Positions 34,623 to 44,605 are shown, counted from the stretch's first letter. The stretch is DNA of 64,000 nucleotides from Dysgonomonas hofstadii (GCF_014196915.1 NZ_JACIEP010000014.1:1-64000); one strand, 5' to 3'. The notes: generated by a model from the letters alone, not told the origin. A program made the numbers and translations.

Positions 34623-34669
34623 GATACTTGCTTGATGCAATATTGTGTCAGGCAGGTATTCTTTTTTTT
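34623..34669 (+). terminator. Terminator of the fimbrillin gene
   Basis: GATACTTGCTTGA pairs with TCAGGCAGGTATTC (two G-U pairs) followed by eight T. The remaining gap to 35028 is AT-rich and holds two small hairpins built on AAAAAGA (around 34875 and 34935) but no gene or clear promoter. Confidence 0.65.
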
Positions 34670-35028
34670 ATCTGAAATTGTTTTTTTTTTAGGGAATGAG
34701 ACCGATTGAGAGTCGATCTTGTATCTGTAAATCCAAAAAATGCCCTTCTGTTAATTTTATATCTATTATAGATGCTCGTATTTTTTTGATACTGTAAATA
34801 GAAAATATCAGGGGCGATAATACACTCAAAATAGCTATTTATATTATAAAGTTAGCTATAGTTTTACATTTATAAAAAGAATGTCTTTTTACTGAAGAGA
34901 TATAAGGAATTCTGTCTGTTTATAATATTGAGATAATAAAAAGAATCTCTTTTCTCCATTTTTTTAATCATTCTTATTTGTCAGGTCTAGTAAACAAAGG
35001 GAATTAACATATAATCAATAATTAAGAA

Positions 35029-36030
35029 ATGAGAACAAATGTACATGAAGATCTAATAGAAACAATAAAGACATCATTAAGCGAAAAAGATATAACGTTA
35101 ACTAAAATAGAAAAAGACAAAATAGTTTCCATACTGGCCGATATTCTTTGCTTGGGCAAAGAGGCAATCTACAGGCGTCTCAGGGGCGAAGTCCGTTTTA
35201 CATTCGAAGAAGTGGCTAAAATTTCTCTTTCTTTAGGCTTCTCGATAGATAATATAATAGGAGTTAAAAGTAATGAGAGGGCGATCTTTGACCTCAATCT
35301 GGTGGAAACAGATGATATTAACCGGAACTATGTGAGGCGGCTCGAAGAATATATTAATCTTTTTAAAAGAGCAAACAGAAGGTCTGGGGCAAAACTAAAG
35401 TGTGCTTTCAATAGCCTTCCTTATTTCTTTTATCTGCGATATGAGAACCTGGCGAAGTTTAAACTTTTCAAATGGGCATATCAGGTAAAGAAACTATATT
35501 CATTGCCTTTCAGGGAAATGGAAATTTCGAAAGAAGCGGTCGCCGCCCAAAGAACATTTGTACAGGAAGCCCGTAATATCAAGAGTGCCAGTATAATACT
35601 GAATCAGGATATTTTCTCATCTTTTATCAGAGAAATAAATTATTTTCATACTCTCAACCTCATAGATGAAGATGATATACAAAATATAAAGAGTGAATTG
35701 AATCAGCTATTGACAGAGATGGAATTGCTTACCATATCGGGAACATATAATACCGGAGCAGATATATTGCTGTATCTGTCTAATATCAATATCGATGCTT
35801 CATATATATTGCTGAATTATGATGTACATTCTTATGCGCACCTGAATCTGTATGGAATCAGTGGGATAGATTCCCAGAGTAATAAGGTATGCCAGACTCA
35901 TAATGAATGGATAGACTCGCTGAAGAGATACTCGATACTGATAACGCACGGAGGCGAAATGCAGCGGTATAAATTCTTTCAGGAACAGAGAATGGAGATA
36001 AATTCATTGTGCAGCTTTATAAGTGCGTAA
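35029..36030 (+). CDS. Helix-turn-helix regulator of a Bacteroidota-specific type
   Basis: The 333-aa protein starts with an HTH of the Cro/BetR kind (about 20-80: KIVSILADILCLGKEAIYRRLRG, then FTFEEVAKISLSLGFSID), followed by a long helical domain that may sense a ligand or bind a partner. Similar proteins stand beside fimbrial and surface-protein genes in Bacteroidales. It lies between the fimbrillin gene and the three paralogous secreted-protein genes, all on the plus strand, and could control either. No operator is evident. Confidence 0.7.
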   Translation: MRTNVHEDLIETIKTSLSEKDITLTKIEKDKIVSILADILCLGKEAIYRRLRGEVRFTFEEVAKISLSLGFSIDNIIGVKSNERAIFDLNLVETDDINRNYVRRLEEYINLFKRANRRSGAKLKCAFNSLPYFFYLRYENLAKFKLFKWAYQVKKLYSLPFREMEISKEAVAAQRTFVQEARNIKSASIILNQDIFSSFIREINYFHTLNLIDEDDIQNIKSELNQLLTEMELLTISGTYNTGADILLYLSNINIDASYILLNYDVHSYAHLNLYGISGIDSQSNKVCQTHNEWIDSLKRYSILITHGGEMQRYKFFQEQRMEINSLCSFISA

Positions 36031-36260
36031 GAATTGCATAAAAGCTTTTTTCATCTGTCTGGCAATCTGTGAAGCATAAAAGGAGGAACATATTGTATTC
36101 AGATTCGATTTAAGAGTGTAATGTTTCACCGGATGGTAAAAATAGAAAGGGGGCAACAGTCAAATAGACAATATCTGTACCGAAAGCCGATAGTAGTTTT
36201 AATAGGTTTGCATCGGAAATAAATAATAATTCCTGATGCAGATTTAATAGAACTATTAAA

Positions 36261-37193
36261 GTGAAAATGAAAAGGTTTAACATATTACAAAATTGTACAG
36301 TAATTTTTTTTGTTGTCTTTGCTTATTTGCCTCTGTGTGCGCAGGTAACTATCGGTTCTGGGATAGAACCGGATATTGATGCAATCCTCGACCTAAAGGA
36401 GCAGGAGAGCGGAAGATCGACCAAAGGGCTGTTGTTGCCCAGGGTTTCCCTTAATTCAGTTGCGGGTAGCTACCCGTTAACAAAACATGTGGCCGGGATG
36501 ATCGTATATAATAAAAATTCTAATACAGAAGTCACTCCCGGCCTATATTTCAATGACGGGTCAAAGTGGGTAAGGATGGATTTGCCTGACGGGACACCGG
36601 GACAGGTTCTCTCTTTGTCTGAGAATTTGCAGCCTAAATGGGTAACATTGAATGTTCCCGATATAAAAGATGATAACTTTATCCTGATGAATTCGAGTAT
36701 ATACATATATGAAGGAGGGGCAGACTTCAGCACAAATAATGGTATATCAACAACAACTATCGATTATCCTTTAAATAGTAAATGGGTTAAACTGGGCCCG
36801 TCATTTTCCATAACTCCCAAATATAAGAAGAACCGGCTGTTTATAACGGTACAAACCACAGTGCAAAAAAGCGGTACAGCGAACGGGTGGGTGTCGTATG
36901 CCGGAGGAATATTTGTAAACAATTTGCTGAAGTCGGTCAATATGGGGCAATTATCTTATTCTAACACGGGATCCAATACTTTCGAAACCATCTTGTTGCA
37001 TATGGTTGTTGAAAACCTGTCTGCAAATAAACAAGAGATAAGTGTGGCGGTGACAAGGGTTAACAGCAGTGCTGGCCAAACTTATATAAGTATAGGCAAA
37101 CCTTCGGCTAACGTTACAAACCTGAATAATTTTATGGCGAGACCATCAATATATTACCAATACTACGAAGATCCCACATCCGAAATATTTTAA
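36261..37193 (+). CDS. Secreted protein, paralog 1 of 3
   Basis: The 310-aa precursor has a signal peptide (about 1-27, ending in LCAQ) directly before QVTIGSGIEPD. The mature N-terminus has the pattern ILDLKE...TKGLLLPRVSL...PLTKHVAGMIVYN, seen in many secreted Bacteroidota proteins. The C-terminal part is beta-rich with WVSYAGGIFVNNLLK and ends in YYQYYEDP. All these blocks recur in the two following genes, so the trio arose by tandem duplication. A role as surface adhesin, possibly with the fimbria upstream, is inferred from context only. Confidence 0.75.
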   Translation: MKMKRFNILQNCTVIFFVVFAYLPLCAQVTIGSGIEPDIDAILDLKEQESGRSTKGLLLPRVSLNSVAGSYPLTKHVAGMIVYNKNSNTEVTPGLYFNDGSKWVRMDLPDGTPGQVLSLSENLQPKWVTLNVPDIKDDNFILMNSSIYIYEGGADFSTNNGISTTTIDYPLNSKWVKLGPSFSITPKYKKNRLFITVQTTVQKSGTANGWVSYAGGIFVNNLLKSVNMGQLSYSNTGSNTFETILLHMVVENLSANKQEISVAVTRVNSSAGQTYISIGKPSANVTNLNNFMARPSIYYQYYEDPTSEIF

Positions 37194-37201
37194 TTACTAT
37201 A

Positions 37202-38095
37202 ATGACTTTGATAAATTATAAATTAATGGGGCTCATCCTTTCGCTGAGTTTGGCTACCTGTGCGAAAGCTCAGGTAACAATCGGTTCACCGGACGAACCC
37301 GACGAGAATGCCCTGCTCGATCTGAAAGAATCGGGAAACTTAGCATCAAAAGGATTATTGTTGCCAAGAGTAGAGTTGAAATCTGTAACCGACCCCCATC
37401 CTTTGACGATGCATATAGAGGGCGCTATTGTGTATAATACCGTAACAAATGGGCTGATTCCGACCGGATTATACAGGAATGACGGGAGTAAATGGGCGTT
37501 GGTGCAGGTTCCCGAAGGTGGATCGGAAGGACAATTTCTGATGCTGGACAAACAAACGCTGGTGCCAAAATGGACGACCGTTTTTATTCCTGAGGTGCAA
37601 ACAGAAGAATTTTCATTGATAGAAGTGGGGGCGTACAGCCAGAATACCGGAGCCGAGTTTACTACTAATTCGGGCGCCGGAATGTATACAGAAAACAGCA
37701 TTATGACAAGCTCATGGAAGACAATTGCCGATCCGTTTCAAATTACGGTAAAGAAGGCGAATAACAGGACCATTCTATTTGTCCAGACCACTATATTACA
37801 GTCAGTATACAGTGCTTCGGGCTGGACGTCGTATGCCGGGGGAGTGTTCATAAATAAACTGTTGAAAGGTGTACGTGTGGGCACATTGAGATCATCGGGA
37901 AATAATAACGAGTTATCCAAGTCTGAGACATTGTTCTTCATTATCGAGAACCTTCCGATAGGGGTGAATACTATTCAGATCGCTTTTATCCGTCGCAACA
38001 GCAATACTACTGTCCCGTCTTTATATATAGGCAAATCTTTGAGCGCAAGCATGCCCGGATCAACATCCTTATCCTATCAGTATTATGAAAAATAA
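37202..38095 (+). CDS. Secreted protein, paralog 2 of 3
   Basis: The 297-aa precursor has a signal peptide (about 1-23, KAQ) followed by VTIGSPDEPDENALLDLKE and SKGLLLPRVEL. WTSYAGGVFINKLLKG and the C-terminal SLSYQYYEK correspond to the same blocks in the neighbours. It starts 8 nt after paralog 1, and its last 11 nt overlap paralog 3, so the three are translated from one message. The middle part (about 130-200), with TNSGAGMYT, is the most divergent, as expected for a variable recognition face. Function is unknown. Confidence 0.75.
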   Translation: MTLINYKLMGLILSLSLATCAKAQVTIGSPDEPDENALLDLKESGNLASKGLLLPRVELKSVTDPHPLTMHIEGAIVYNTVTNGLIPTGLYRNDGSKWALVQVPEGGSEGQFLMLDKQTLVPKWTTVFIPEVQTEEFSLIEVGAYSQNTGAEFTTNSGAGMYTENSIMTSSWKTIADPFQITVKKANNRTILFVQTTILQSVYSASGWTSYAGGVFINKLLKGVRVGTLRSSGNNNELSKSETLFFIIENLPIGVNTIQIAFIRRNSNTTVPSLYIGKSLSASMPGSTSLSYQYYEK

Positions 38096-38969
38096 AGGAT
38101 TTACTATTGTGTTAGGAGTCTTTACCCTGTTTTCAGTGGCCATAAGAGGGCAGGTCACTATAGGTTCGGGATTGGAGCCTGTAGCAGATGCATTACTGGA
38201 TATGAAAGAATTTGTAGACGGCACTTCTGCAAGAGGTCTGTTGTTACCCAGAATGAGCCTTCCGTCATATACATTGGCCACTCCTTTATCGCGGCATGTA
38301 GAAGCTATGCTGGTATACAATCATACAAACGGAGGGGAGACCTGTATCAATAACGGAGTGAGATGGACAAGCCTGACAGTTCCGCAAGGAGATGTTAACG
38401 GACAATTTCTGGTGCTGAACGCAGAACTGAAACCCGTGTGGACAGTAATAACCATTCCGTTGGCTATGGAAAACAAGTATTCGCTGATAGAGTCTAGGTC
38501 TATACCTATAAACAGTGGTATAGCCTTTTCTTCCGATAATACAGGTTGGATTCAATTGGGCGATTTCTTTAATATAACTCCCGCTCATGTAAAGAACAGG
38601 ATTGTTATTACTGTCCAAACTATCGCACTGAAAGAATACAGGAACAACTATACTTCGGGCTGGATATCCTATTCAGGAGCTGTCTTTGCCAATGGCCTGA
38701 TTATGGATTCCCGTATAGGGAGGCTTGTTTATGAAAGTTATAACAATACCGAGGTGTTTCAGGTCGAAACATTACATTTTGTGCTGGAGAATATGCCCCT
38801 GTCGGAACAAAAAATACACATTGCCTATAAGCGTCGCAACAGTATGAATTCGGGTGGGCAGGCTCTCTATATCGGAGCTCGCGGAACAAATAACACCCTG
38901 AATAATTTTGTTACACGGTCGATAATTTCATATCAGTACTATGAAGACAGGACGTCCCCGGGAGAGTAG
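38085..38969 (+). CDS. Secreted protein, paralog 3 of 3
   Basis: The 294-aa precursor has a signal peptide ending before QVTIGSGLEPVADALLDMKE. ARGLLLPRMSL, PLSRHVEAMLVYN, WISYSGAVFANGLIM and ISYQYYEDR repeat the family blocks. It overlaps paralog 2 by 11 nt. The end of this three-gene operon is followed by a 466-bp non-coding stretch that contains a probable MITE. I see no lipobox or type IX sorting domain, so the route to the surface, if any, is not evident. Confidence 0.75.
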   Translation: MKNKGFTIVLGVFTLFSVAIRGQVTIGSGLEPVADALLDMKEFVDGTSARGLLLPRMSLPSYTLATPLSRHVEAMLVYNHTNGGETCINNGVRWTSLTVPQGDVNGQFLVLNAELKPVWTVITIPLAMENKYSLIESRSIPINSGIAFSSDNTGWIQLGDFFNITPAHVKNRIVITVQTIALKEYRNNYTSGWISYSGAVFANGLIMDSRIGRLVYESYNNTEVFQVETLHFVLENMPLSEQKIHIAYKRRNSMNSGGQALYIGARGTNNTLNNFVTRSIISYQYYEDRTSPGE

Positions 38970-39153
38970 TGTTTAATTATTATATTTTTAAAGGAATGAC
39001 CTCTTGTGAAAATATTTTGCAAGGGGTTTTTCTTATTTTTTCTGTTGAGAATAATATTTTCACCATATAGAGGCCTGTCAGCCACATCTTCTATCATCCA
39101 TCCCCAATAATTATCGGCTGTTATTTGTTTTTCAACTATCTTTGCAGGATTAA

Positions 39154-39368
39154 GAGTCTGTTTAAATTTTATAGCAAATCTTTTTTATAGCAACATTTAG
39201 ATGGATTTTTTATATTTTACTCGCTGGTTTAGCGGGCTAAACCAGCGAGTAAAATATAAAAAAGACGCTAAAAGAGCAGAAAAAAGTTACTAAGAATTCG
39301 AAGAATCGACGGAGTCAATTATTTGTATGGACCTATAATAAAAATTTCGCTAAAATTTAAACAGGCTC
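39154..39368. mobile_element. 215-bp MITE with a long internal palindrome
   Basis: The ends are inverted repeats: GAGTCTGTTTAAATTTTA on the left and, read from the other strand, GAGCCTGTTTAAATTTTA on the right (one mismatch). TAA flanks both ends (39151-39153 and 39369-39371) as a possible target duplication. Inside, positions 39206-39263 form a 58-bp palindrome, 28 bp on each side of GG, containing ACTCGCTGGTTTAGC. There is no coding frame. It was probably moved by an IS5-like transposase encoded elsewhere; that family assignment is tentative. Confidence 0.7.
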
Positions 39369-39435
39369 TAAGATTAATATTATTTATAACTGATAAGCTA
39401 AACATTTATCTACACCGTACGTTTAAACTTAAAGC

Positions 39436-40128
39436 ATGAAAAAAATTGTGATCGCGATCGACGGCTTTTCGTCAAATGGTAAGAGTACTATGGCTAAAAG
39501 CCTTGCTAAAAAGATAGGTTATATTTATATAGACAGTGGAGCCATGTACAGGGCTGTTACTTTATATTGTATTCAGAATAATTTATTTGAAGGCGGTAAA
39601 TTGGATAAAGAACGATTACAAAATGAAATAAACGGTATAAAGGTAGAATTTCGTATAAATAAAGAGACAGGATTGCCTGATACCTATTTAAACGGAACGA
39701 TCGTAGAATCTGCCATTCGTACTATGGAAGTATCGTCGAGAGTGAGCGAAGTAAGCGCTATCCCTTTTGTGCGTCATGCCATGGTCGCCTTACAGCAGGA
39801 AATGGGCAAAGCCAAAGGGATAGTAATGGACGGTCGCGATATTGGTACGGTAGTATTTCCCCATGCAGAAATGAAAATATTCGTTACGGCCGATCCCGAA
39901 ATAAGAGCCAAACGGAGGTTTGACGAATTACGTTCGAAAGGCGATGATAAAACCACTTTCGAAGAAGTACTTGAAAATATAAAGAACAGGGATCATCAGG
40001 ATCAGACGCGGAAGGAAAGCCCGTTGAAACAGGCCGGTGATGCAATCCTGTTGGACAACACATATATGACCATTGACGAACAACTGAAATGGTTGATAGA
40101 TAAGTTCAAACAAATAACTACAAACTAA
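39436..40128 (+). CDS. cmk: Cytidylate kinase
   Basis: The 230-aa enzyme has the P-loop GFSSNGKST (10-18), the [13 protein letters not shown] substrate segment, the [13 protein letters not shown] motif and the Arg-rich lid around [13 protein letters not shown], all diagnostic for bacterial CMP kinase. It phosphorylates CMP and dCMP with ATP in the cytoplasm. The ispH start codon overlaps its stop (TAATG), a common pairing in Bacteroidales. Confidence 0.95.
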   Translation: MKKIVIAIDGFSSNGKSTMAKSLAKKIGYIYIDSGAMYRAVTLYCIQNNLFEGGKLDKERLQNEINGIKVEFRINKETGLPDTYLNGTIVESAIRTMEVSSRVSEVSAIPFVRHAMVALQQEMGKAKGIVMDGRDIGTVVFPHAEMKIFVTADPEIRAKRRFDELRSKGDDKTTFEEVLENIKNRDHQDQTRKESPLKQAGDAILLDNTYMTIDEQLKWLIDKFKQITTN

Positions 40129-41003
40129 TGAGTAATATAGAGATAGACGAAAAGTCAGGCTTCTGTTTCGGAGTCGTAAATGCCATAAAGAAGGCCGAGG
40201 AAGAACTGGCCAAGGGAGGAACTCTCTACTGTCTGGGCGATATTGTACACAACAATCTGGAGGTAGACAGGCTGGAAAAGCTGGGATTGAAAACCATCAA
40301 TCACGAAGAATTCGCCAAACTGAAGAATGCCCGGGTTTTGTTGCGGGCACATGGTGAGCCGCCATCCACATACCAGACAGCAAAGGAAAACAATATCGAG
40401 ATCATCGATGCCTCGTGTCCGGTGGTACTCCGTCTGCAAAAAAAGATACACAACAAATATAACGACGAAAAGAACAATAATACACAAATTGTAATTTACG
40501 GGAAAAACGGCCATGCCGAAGTAAACGGATTGCTGGGACAAACCGATTCGAGTGCTACAGTCATAGAAAAGAAAGAAGACCTCGATAAACTTGATTTTAC
40601 AAAAAATATCTGCCTGTTCTCTCAGACAACCAAACCCCTTGACGGATTCCAGGAGATAATAGATATTATACAGAGCCGTATGCAGGGCGACGCTAAGTTT
40701 GAGTTTTTCGATACCATTTGCCGCCAGGTTTCAAACCGTATTCCTAATATCAAAGAATTTGCATTGAAAAATGATATAATTTTCTTTGTGGCAGGAGAAA
40801 AAAGCTCGAACGGAAAAGTTCTTTATGCCGAGTGTAAAAAGTATAATCCGAATTCATATTTTATAACCACCCCGTCCGACATAAACCCCGAAGTAGTAAG
40901 TAAAACAGCATCTATTGGTATTTGCGGTGCTACTTCTACACCAAAGTGGCAAATGGAAGAAGTAGAAGCTAAAATAAATGAAATCCGATTAGGGTTAAAT
41001 TAA
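40128..41003 (+). CDS. ispH: 4-hydroxy-3-methylbut-2-enyl diphosphate reductase
   Basis: The 291-aa protein carries the three Cys ligands of the [4Fe-4S] cluster in GFCFGVVNAIKKAE (Cys13), IIDASCPVV and FDTICRQVSNR. HGEPPST and GKNGHAEVNGL contain the conserved His residues and CGATSTPKWQMEEV lies near the C-terminus. It makes IPP and DMAPP in the last step of the methylerythritol phosphate pathway. Translation is coupled to cmk by a 1-nt overlap. Confidence 0.95.
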   Translation: MSNIEIDEKSGFCFGVVNAIKKAEEELAKGGTLYCLGDIVHNNLEVDRLEKLGLKTINHEEFAKLKNARVLLRAHGEPPSTYQTAKENNIEIIDASCPVVLRLQKKIHNKYNDEKNNNTQIVIYGKNGHAEVNGLLGQTDSSATVIEKKEDLDKLDFTKNICLFSQTTKPLDGFQEIIDIIQSRMQGDAKFEFFDTICRQVSNRIPNIKEFALKNDIIFFVAGEKSSNGKVLYAECKKYNPNSYFITTPSDINPEVVSKTASIGICGATSTPKWQMEEVEAKINEIRLGLN

Positions 41004-41046
41004 CCAAAATGCTTTTAAAATTTAACTTTATCAATTATTTTATTCT

Positions 41047-41054
41047 TACTTTTG
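41047..41054 (+). promoter_or_regulatory. -7 promoter element of pfkA
   Basis: TACTTTTG matches TAnnTTTG 49 bp upstream of the pfkA start; a -33 TTTG is not obvious. Confidence 0.45.
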
Positions 41055-41102
41055 CACTGGATTTCACAAAAGGCATAGTTATAGAATAAAATTAGGTAAG
41101 TT

Positions 41103-42083
41103 ATGGCTAATATTAAGTGTATTGGAGTTTTAACATCCGGAGGTGATGCCCCGGGGATGAATGCCGCTATCCGTGCTGTTACCCGCGCCGCTATTTTCAA
41201 CGGAATCGAGGTAAAAGGTATTATGCGCGGTTACAAAGGTCTGATCTTCGATGAGATCGTCCCTTTCAAGACGAATAGCGTCAGCAACATCATCCATCAG
41301 GGTGGAACTGTCCTGAAAACAGCGCGCAGTAAAGAATTTCAGACTCCCGAAGGACGGCAGATAGCTTACGAAGCCTTGCAAAGAGAAGGTATAGATGCAA
41401 TGGTTGTTATCGGAGGGGACGGATCGCTTACTGGTGCGCGTATATTTGCGCAGGAATTCAATTTTCCGATTGTAGGATTGCCGGGTACTATCGATAATGA
41501 CCTTTTGGGTACCGATCTTACCATTGGTTACGATACAGCACTAAATACGATAATGCAGGCTGTGGATAAAATCCGTGATACTGCCAGTTCCCATGAGCGT
41601 CTGTTCTTTATCGAGGTAATGGGACGTGAATGTGGTTTTCTCGCTCTTAACGGAGCTATAGCTTCCGGAGCAGAAGCCGCCATTATCCCTGAAATGATGA
41701 TGCAGCAGGACCAGTTGGCCGACCTTATATCGAACGGGTTCCGCAAAAGTAAAAATAGTAGCCTTGTGCTAGTTACCGAAGGCGATATAACGGGTGGTGC
41801 TATGGCAATGGCCGAGCGTGTGAAGACGGAGTATCCTCAGTACGACGTGCGAGTGACTATTCTCGGGCATGTTCAGCGTGGAGGCTCTCCGACAGCCAAC
41901 GACCGCATTCTGGCAAGCCGGATGGGTGCTGCGGCAATAGATGCCCTGCTCGACGGCCAGCGCAATGTGATGATTGGTATCCAGAACGATGAAATCGTAT
42001 ATGTGCCATTCTCTAAAGCGATTAAAAAGAACAAGCCTATCCAGCAGAATCTTGTGGATACTTTGAGGATATTGTCGATATAA
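41103..42083 (+). CDS. pfkA: ATP-dependent 6-phosphofructokinase
   Basis: The 326-aa enzyme has the nucleotide loop [16 protein letters not shown] (11-26), [10 protein letters not shown] for ATP and Mg binding, and the catalytic [12 protein letters not shown] with the general-base Asp. [14 protein letters not shown] binds fructose 6-phosphate. Gly after GGDGS is the usual mark for ATP instead of pyrophosphate as donor. It catalyses the committed step of glycolysis. The gene is monocistronic, with its own promoter and a terminator at 42104-42135. Confidence 0.96.
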   Translation: MANIKCIGVLTSGGDAPGMNAAIRAVTRAAIFNGIEVKGIMRGYKGLIFDEIVPFKTNSVSNIIHQGGTVLKTARSKEFQTPEGRQIAYEALQREGIDAMVVIGGDGSLTGARIFAQEFNFPIVGLPGTIDNDLLGTDLTIGYDTALNTIMQAVDKIRDTASSHERLFFIEVMGRECGFLALNGAIASGAEAAIIPEMMMQQDQLADLISNGFRKSKNSSLVLVTEGDITGGAMAMAERVKTEYPQYDVRVTILGHVQRGGSPTANDRILASRMGAAAIDALLDGQRNVMIGIQNDEIVYVPFSKAIKKNKPIQQNLVDTLRILSI

Positions 42084-42103
42084 CAGATAAAATAGAATAT
42101 CGG

Positions 42104-42135
42104 AAAGGGAAGCCTATATAAGCTTCCCTTTTTTT
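42104..42135 (+). terminator. Terminator of pfkA
   Basis: AAAGGGAAGC pairs exactly with GCTTCCCTTT, followed by a T-run. Confidence 0.9.
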
Positions 42136-42156
42136 ATTGGAAGAGTATTTTATTAT

Positions 42157-42164
42157 TATCTTTG
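42157..42164 (+). promoter_or_regulatory. -7 promoter element of the small lipoprotein gene
   Basis: TATCTTTG lies 25 bp before ATG 42189. The alternative in-frame ATG at 42162 lies inside the element, which supports 42189 as start. Confidence 0.55.
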
Positions 42165-42188
42165 GAATATCAATTATCGTATAATGCT

Positions 42189-42629
42189 ATGAAAAAACTA
42201 ATTACCTTATTTTTAATTTTGCCGTTATTGTTAAGTTGTAGTAATGATGATGAAGATCAGGAAGAACCTGTGGAAGATCATGCTATTGTTGGCGTTTGGA
42301 AATCATTAAACGGTATGCCTTATTGTATTAGATTTACCAGGGGAGGAAAGGCTTATGCATGCAACGAATATGGGATTGAAGAGAAAGTGTATTATGCTGA
42401 GTATACTTTGGAAGGATCAGTATATACTGTAAAGGATGATCGTGTCCATATTGTAAGGACTGTCCGGTTTAAAGAATCAGGTCTGATAGATGATATTTCG
42501 CTAGAAAGCAAATATGAAATATTAAACCATCATCCAGATGATGCGTATATAGAAGGGGCATTTCTCATAACAGAATATAATTTAAAAGATGACAAAAAAG
42601 AAACCTGTTATTACCAAAAGGTAGAATAA
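42189..42629 (+). CDS. Small putative lipoprotein
   Basis: From ATG 42189 the product has 146 aa with a lipoprotein signal (MKKLITLFLILPLLLSC, Cys17) followed by the acidic SNDDEDQEEPVED, a likely surface-export signal in Bacteroidota. The mature part (VGVWKSLNG...IRFTRGGKAYACNEYG...) resembles the small beta-barrel/lipocalin-like lipoproteins that begin with a G-x-W stretch. I cannot assign a function. It converges with htpG, and both share the terminator at 42655-42693. Confidence 0.75.
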   Translation: MKKLITLFLILPLLLSCSNDDEDQEEPVEDHAIVGVWKSLNGMPYCIRFTRGGKAYACNEYGIEEKVYYAEYTLEGSVYTVKDDRVHIVRTVRFKESGLIDDISLESKYEILNHHPDDAYIEGAFLITEYNLKDDKKETCYYQKVE

Positions 42630-42654
42630 TATAAAGATGAACCTGTTTATAAAT

Positions 42655-42693
42655 AAAGAGAGGCTGAATCTGTAAAATTCAGCCTCTCTTTTT
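42655..42693. terminator. Shared convergent terminator
   Basis: A 15-bp perfect stem (AAAGAGAGGCTGAAT and its complement) with a 7-nt loop and A/T runs on the two sides serves the lipoprotein gene (plus) and htpG (minus). Confidence 0.9.
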
Positions 42694-42715
42694 ATGTGAT
42701 ATGTAACTTATTTTG

Positions 42716-44605
42716 TTAAATATTATCCATATTCCGTTTGATGAACTTATTCAAAGCCTCACCTTTCAGCATACCATTTGCCAGTAATGCGAGGTCTACC
42801 AGCTGGCGAATGTCCTTACTTTCTCCGGCATAGGCAGCCACCGCTTCTTTGTCTTTGCCGTCAACATCAGTCATAATCTTCTTGATCAATGGATGCTCCA
42901 CATTCAATACAAGATTATAATTGTCCGGCATTTCACCGTAGAATGCCATTCCTGCCTGCATGGCCGACATTTCTTTCATCCGGCGCATGAATTCATTCTG
43001 GGTGATCTGTATAGGCTGTGCATTTTCATCCAGAGCTTTATAATCGACAGTAAATTCAGTCTTATCTATTTTAGGTATTTGAGAAGTAAATGCTTCGTTC
43101 AGTTCTTCTTTCTGCTTGTCGGTCAGTTTTACTTCTTTCGAGTCTTCTTTTTGTATCAGGTTCTCTACTGTATCACTGTCGACACGGATAAAGCGGCTCT
43201 TCTCAAATTTCTGCTCCAGGAAACTGGCCATATGTACATCGAGTTGTCCGTCAAAAAGTAAGACATCATAACCTTTATCCTTAGCTGTGCCAATGTATGA
43301 GTACTGCTCGTCTTTATTGTTGGCATACAAATATATAAGGTTGCCATCTTTGTCTGTCTGATCCGGAGATATGAGCGTTTTGTATTCCTCGAAAGTGAAA
43401 GCCTTACCATCAGTGTTTTTCAGCAGGCAGAATTTCTGGGCACGCTCATAGAATTTATCATCAGTCAGCATACCGTATTCGATGAATACTTTCAGGCTGT
43501 CCCACTTATCTTCAAACTGGCCACGGTCGTTTTTAAATATCTCTTCCAGCCTGTCAGCCACCTTTTTAGTGATGTGGTTCGATATCTTCTTCACATTCTG
43601 GTCACTTTGCAGATAAGAGCGCGATACGTTCAGCGGAATATCCGGGGAATCGAGTACACCGTGCATCAATGTTAAAAATTCAGGTACGATTCCTTCCACC
43701 GAATCGGTAACGAAAACCTGGTTGCTGTAAAGCTGTATTTTGTTGCGGTTGAGGTCTATATTACTTTTTATCTTAGGGAAGTAAAGTACCCCTGTCAGTT
43801 TGAACGGATAATCCACATTCAGGTGTATCCAGAACATAGGCTCGTCTGAAAGCGGATAAAGCTCCTGATAAAATTTCTTATAGTCTTCATCATTCAGATC
43901 AGCGGGCTTGCGTGTCCAGAGGGGAGTAGTATCGTTTATTACATTATCTTCGTCGGTGTCGACCGATTTTCCGTCCTTCCATTCGGTCTTTTTCCCGAAT
44001 ACAACAGGGGTAGGGAGGAAGCGGCAATATTTCTTCAGCAGGCGGTCTATCTCTCCTTTTTCGAGGAAATTTTTATTCTCGTCGTCTATATATAATATAA
44101 TATCGGTTCCTCTGTCTTCTTTTTCTACCGGTTCTATTGTATATTCCGGCGAACCGTCGCAACTCCATTTCACAGCTTCGGCTCCTTCTTTATAAGACTT
44201 GGTCACGATTTCTACTTTCTTGGAAACCATAAATGAAGAGTAGAATCCAAGTCCGAAGTGTCCGATTATTGCGTTAGCGTCATTCTTGTATTTATCGAGA
44301 AATTCGTTTGCCGACGAAAAGGCGATCTGATTGATATATTTGTCTATCTCCTCGCTTGTCATACCTATCCCTCTGTCAGATATGGTGAGAGTACCCTTGT
44401 CCTTATCCAGTGTTACCCTGACAGCGAGGTCACCCAATTCTCCTTTAAAATCGCCCAGCGATGAAAATGTTTTTAGTTTCTGTGTTGCATCTACTGCATT
44501 AGATACCAATTCGCGGAGAAATATTTCATGGTCACTATATAAAAATTTCTTGATAATAGGGAAAATATTCTCCGTTGTTACACCAATTTTTCCTTTTTGT
44601 TCCAT
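42716..44605 (-). CDS. htpG: Molecular chaperone HtpG (Hsp90)
   Basis: The 629-aa Hsp90 has the GHKL ATPase domain in the first 220 residues: ELVSNAVDATQKLK with the Mg-binding Asn, ISDRGIGMTSEEID, and GHFGLGFYSSFMV as lid. A middle domain with the catalytic-loop Arg (SRSYLQSD) and a C-terminal dimerization domain follow. It remodels client proteins, often together with DnaK. The upstream region has a sigma54-like promoter of the same form as that of dnaK, which suggests joint stress control. Confidence 0.96.
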   Translation of the reverse strand: MEQKGKIGVTTENIFPIIKKFLYSDHEIFLRELVSNAVDATQKLKTFSSLGDFKGELGDLAVRVTLDKDKGTLTISDRGIGMTSEEIDKYINQIAFSSANEFLDKYKNDANAIIGHFGLGFYSSFMVSKKVEIVTKSYKEGAEAVKWSCDGSPEYTIEPVEKEDRGTDIILYIDDENKNFLEKGEIDRLLKKYCRFLPTPVVFGKKTEWKDGKSVDTDEDNVINDTTPLWTRKPADLNDEDYKKFYQELYPLSDEPMFWIHLNVDYPFKLTGVLYFPKIKSNIDLNRNKIQLYSNQVFVTDSVEGIVPEFLTLMHGVLDSPDIPLNVSRSYLQSDQNVKKISNHITKKVADRLEEIFKNDRGQFEDKWDSLKVFIEYGMLTDDKFYERAQKFCLLKNTDGKAFTFEEYKTLISPDQTDKDGNLIYLYANNKDEQYSYIGTAKDKGYDVLLFDGQLDVHMASFLEQKFEKSRFIRVDSDTVENLIQKEDSKEVKLTDKQKEELNEAFTSQIPKIDKTEFTVDYKALDENAQPIQITQNEFMRRMKEMSAMQAGMAFYGEMPDNYNLVLNVEHPLIKKIMTDVDGKDKEAVAAYAGESKDIRQLVDLALLANGMLKGEALNKFIKRNMDNI

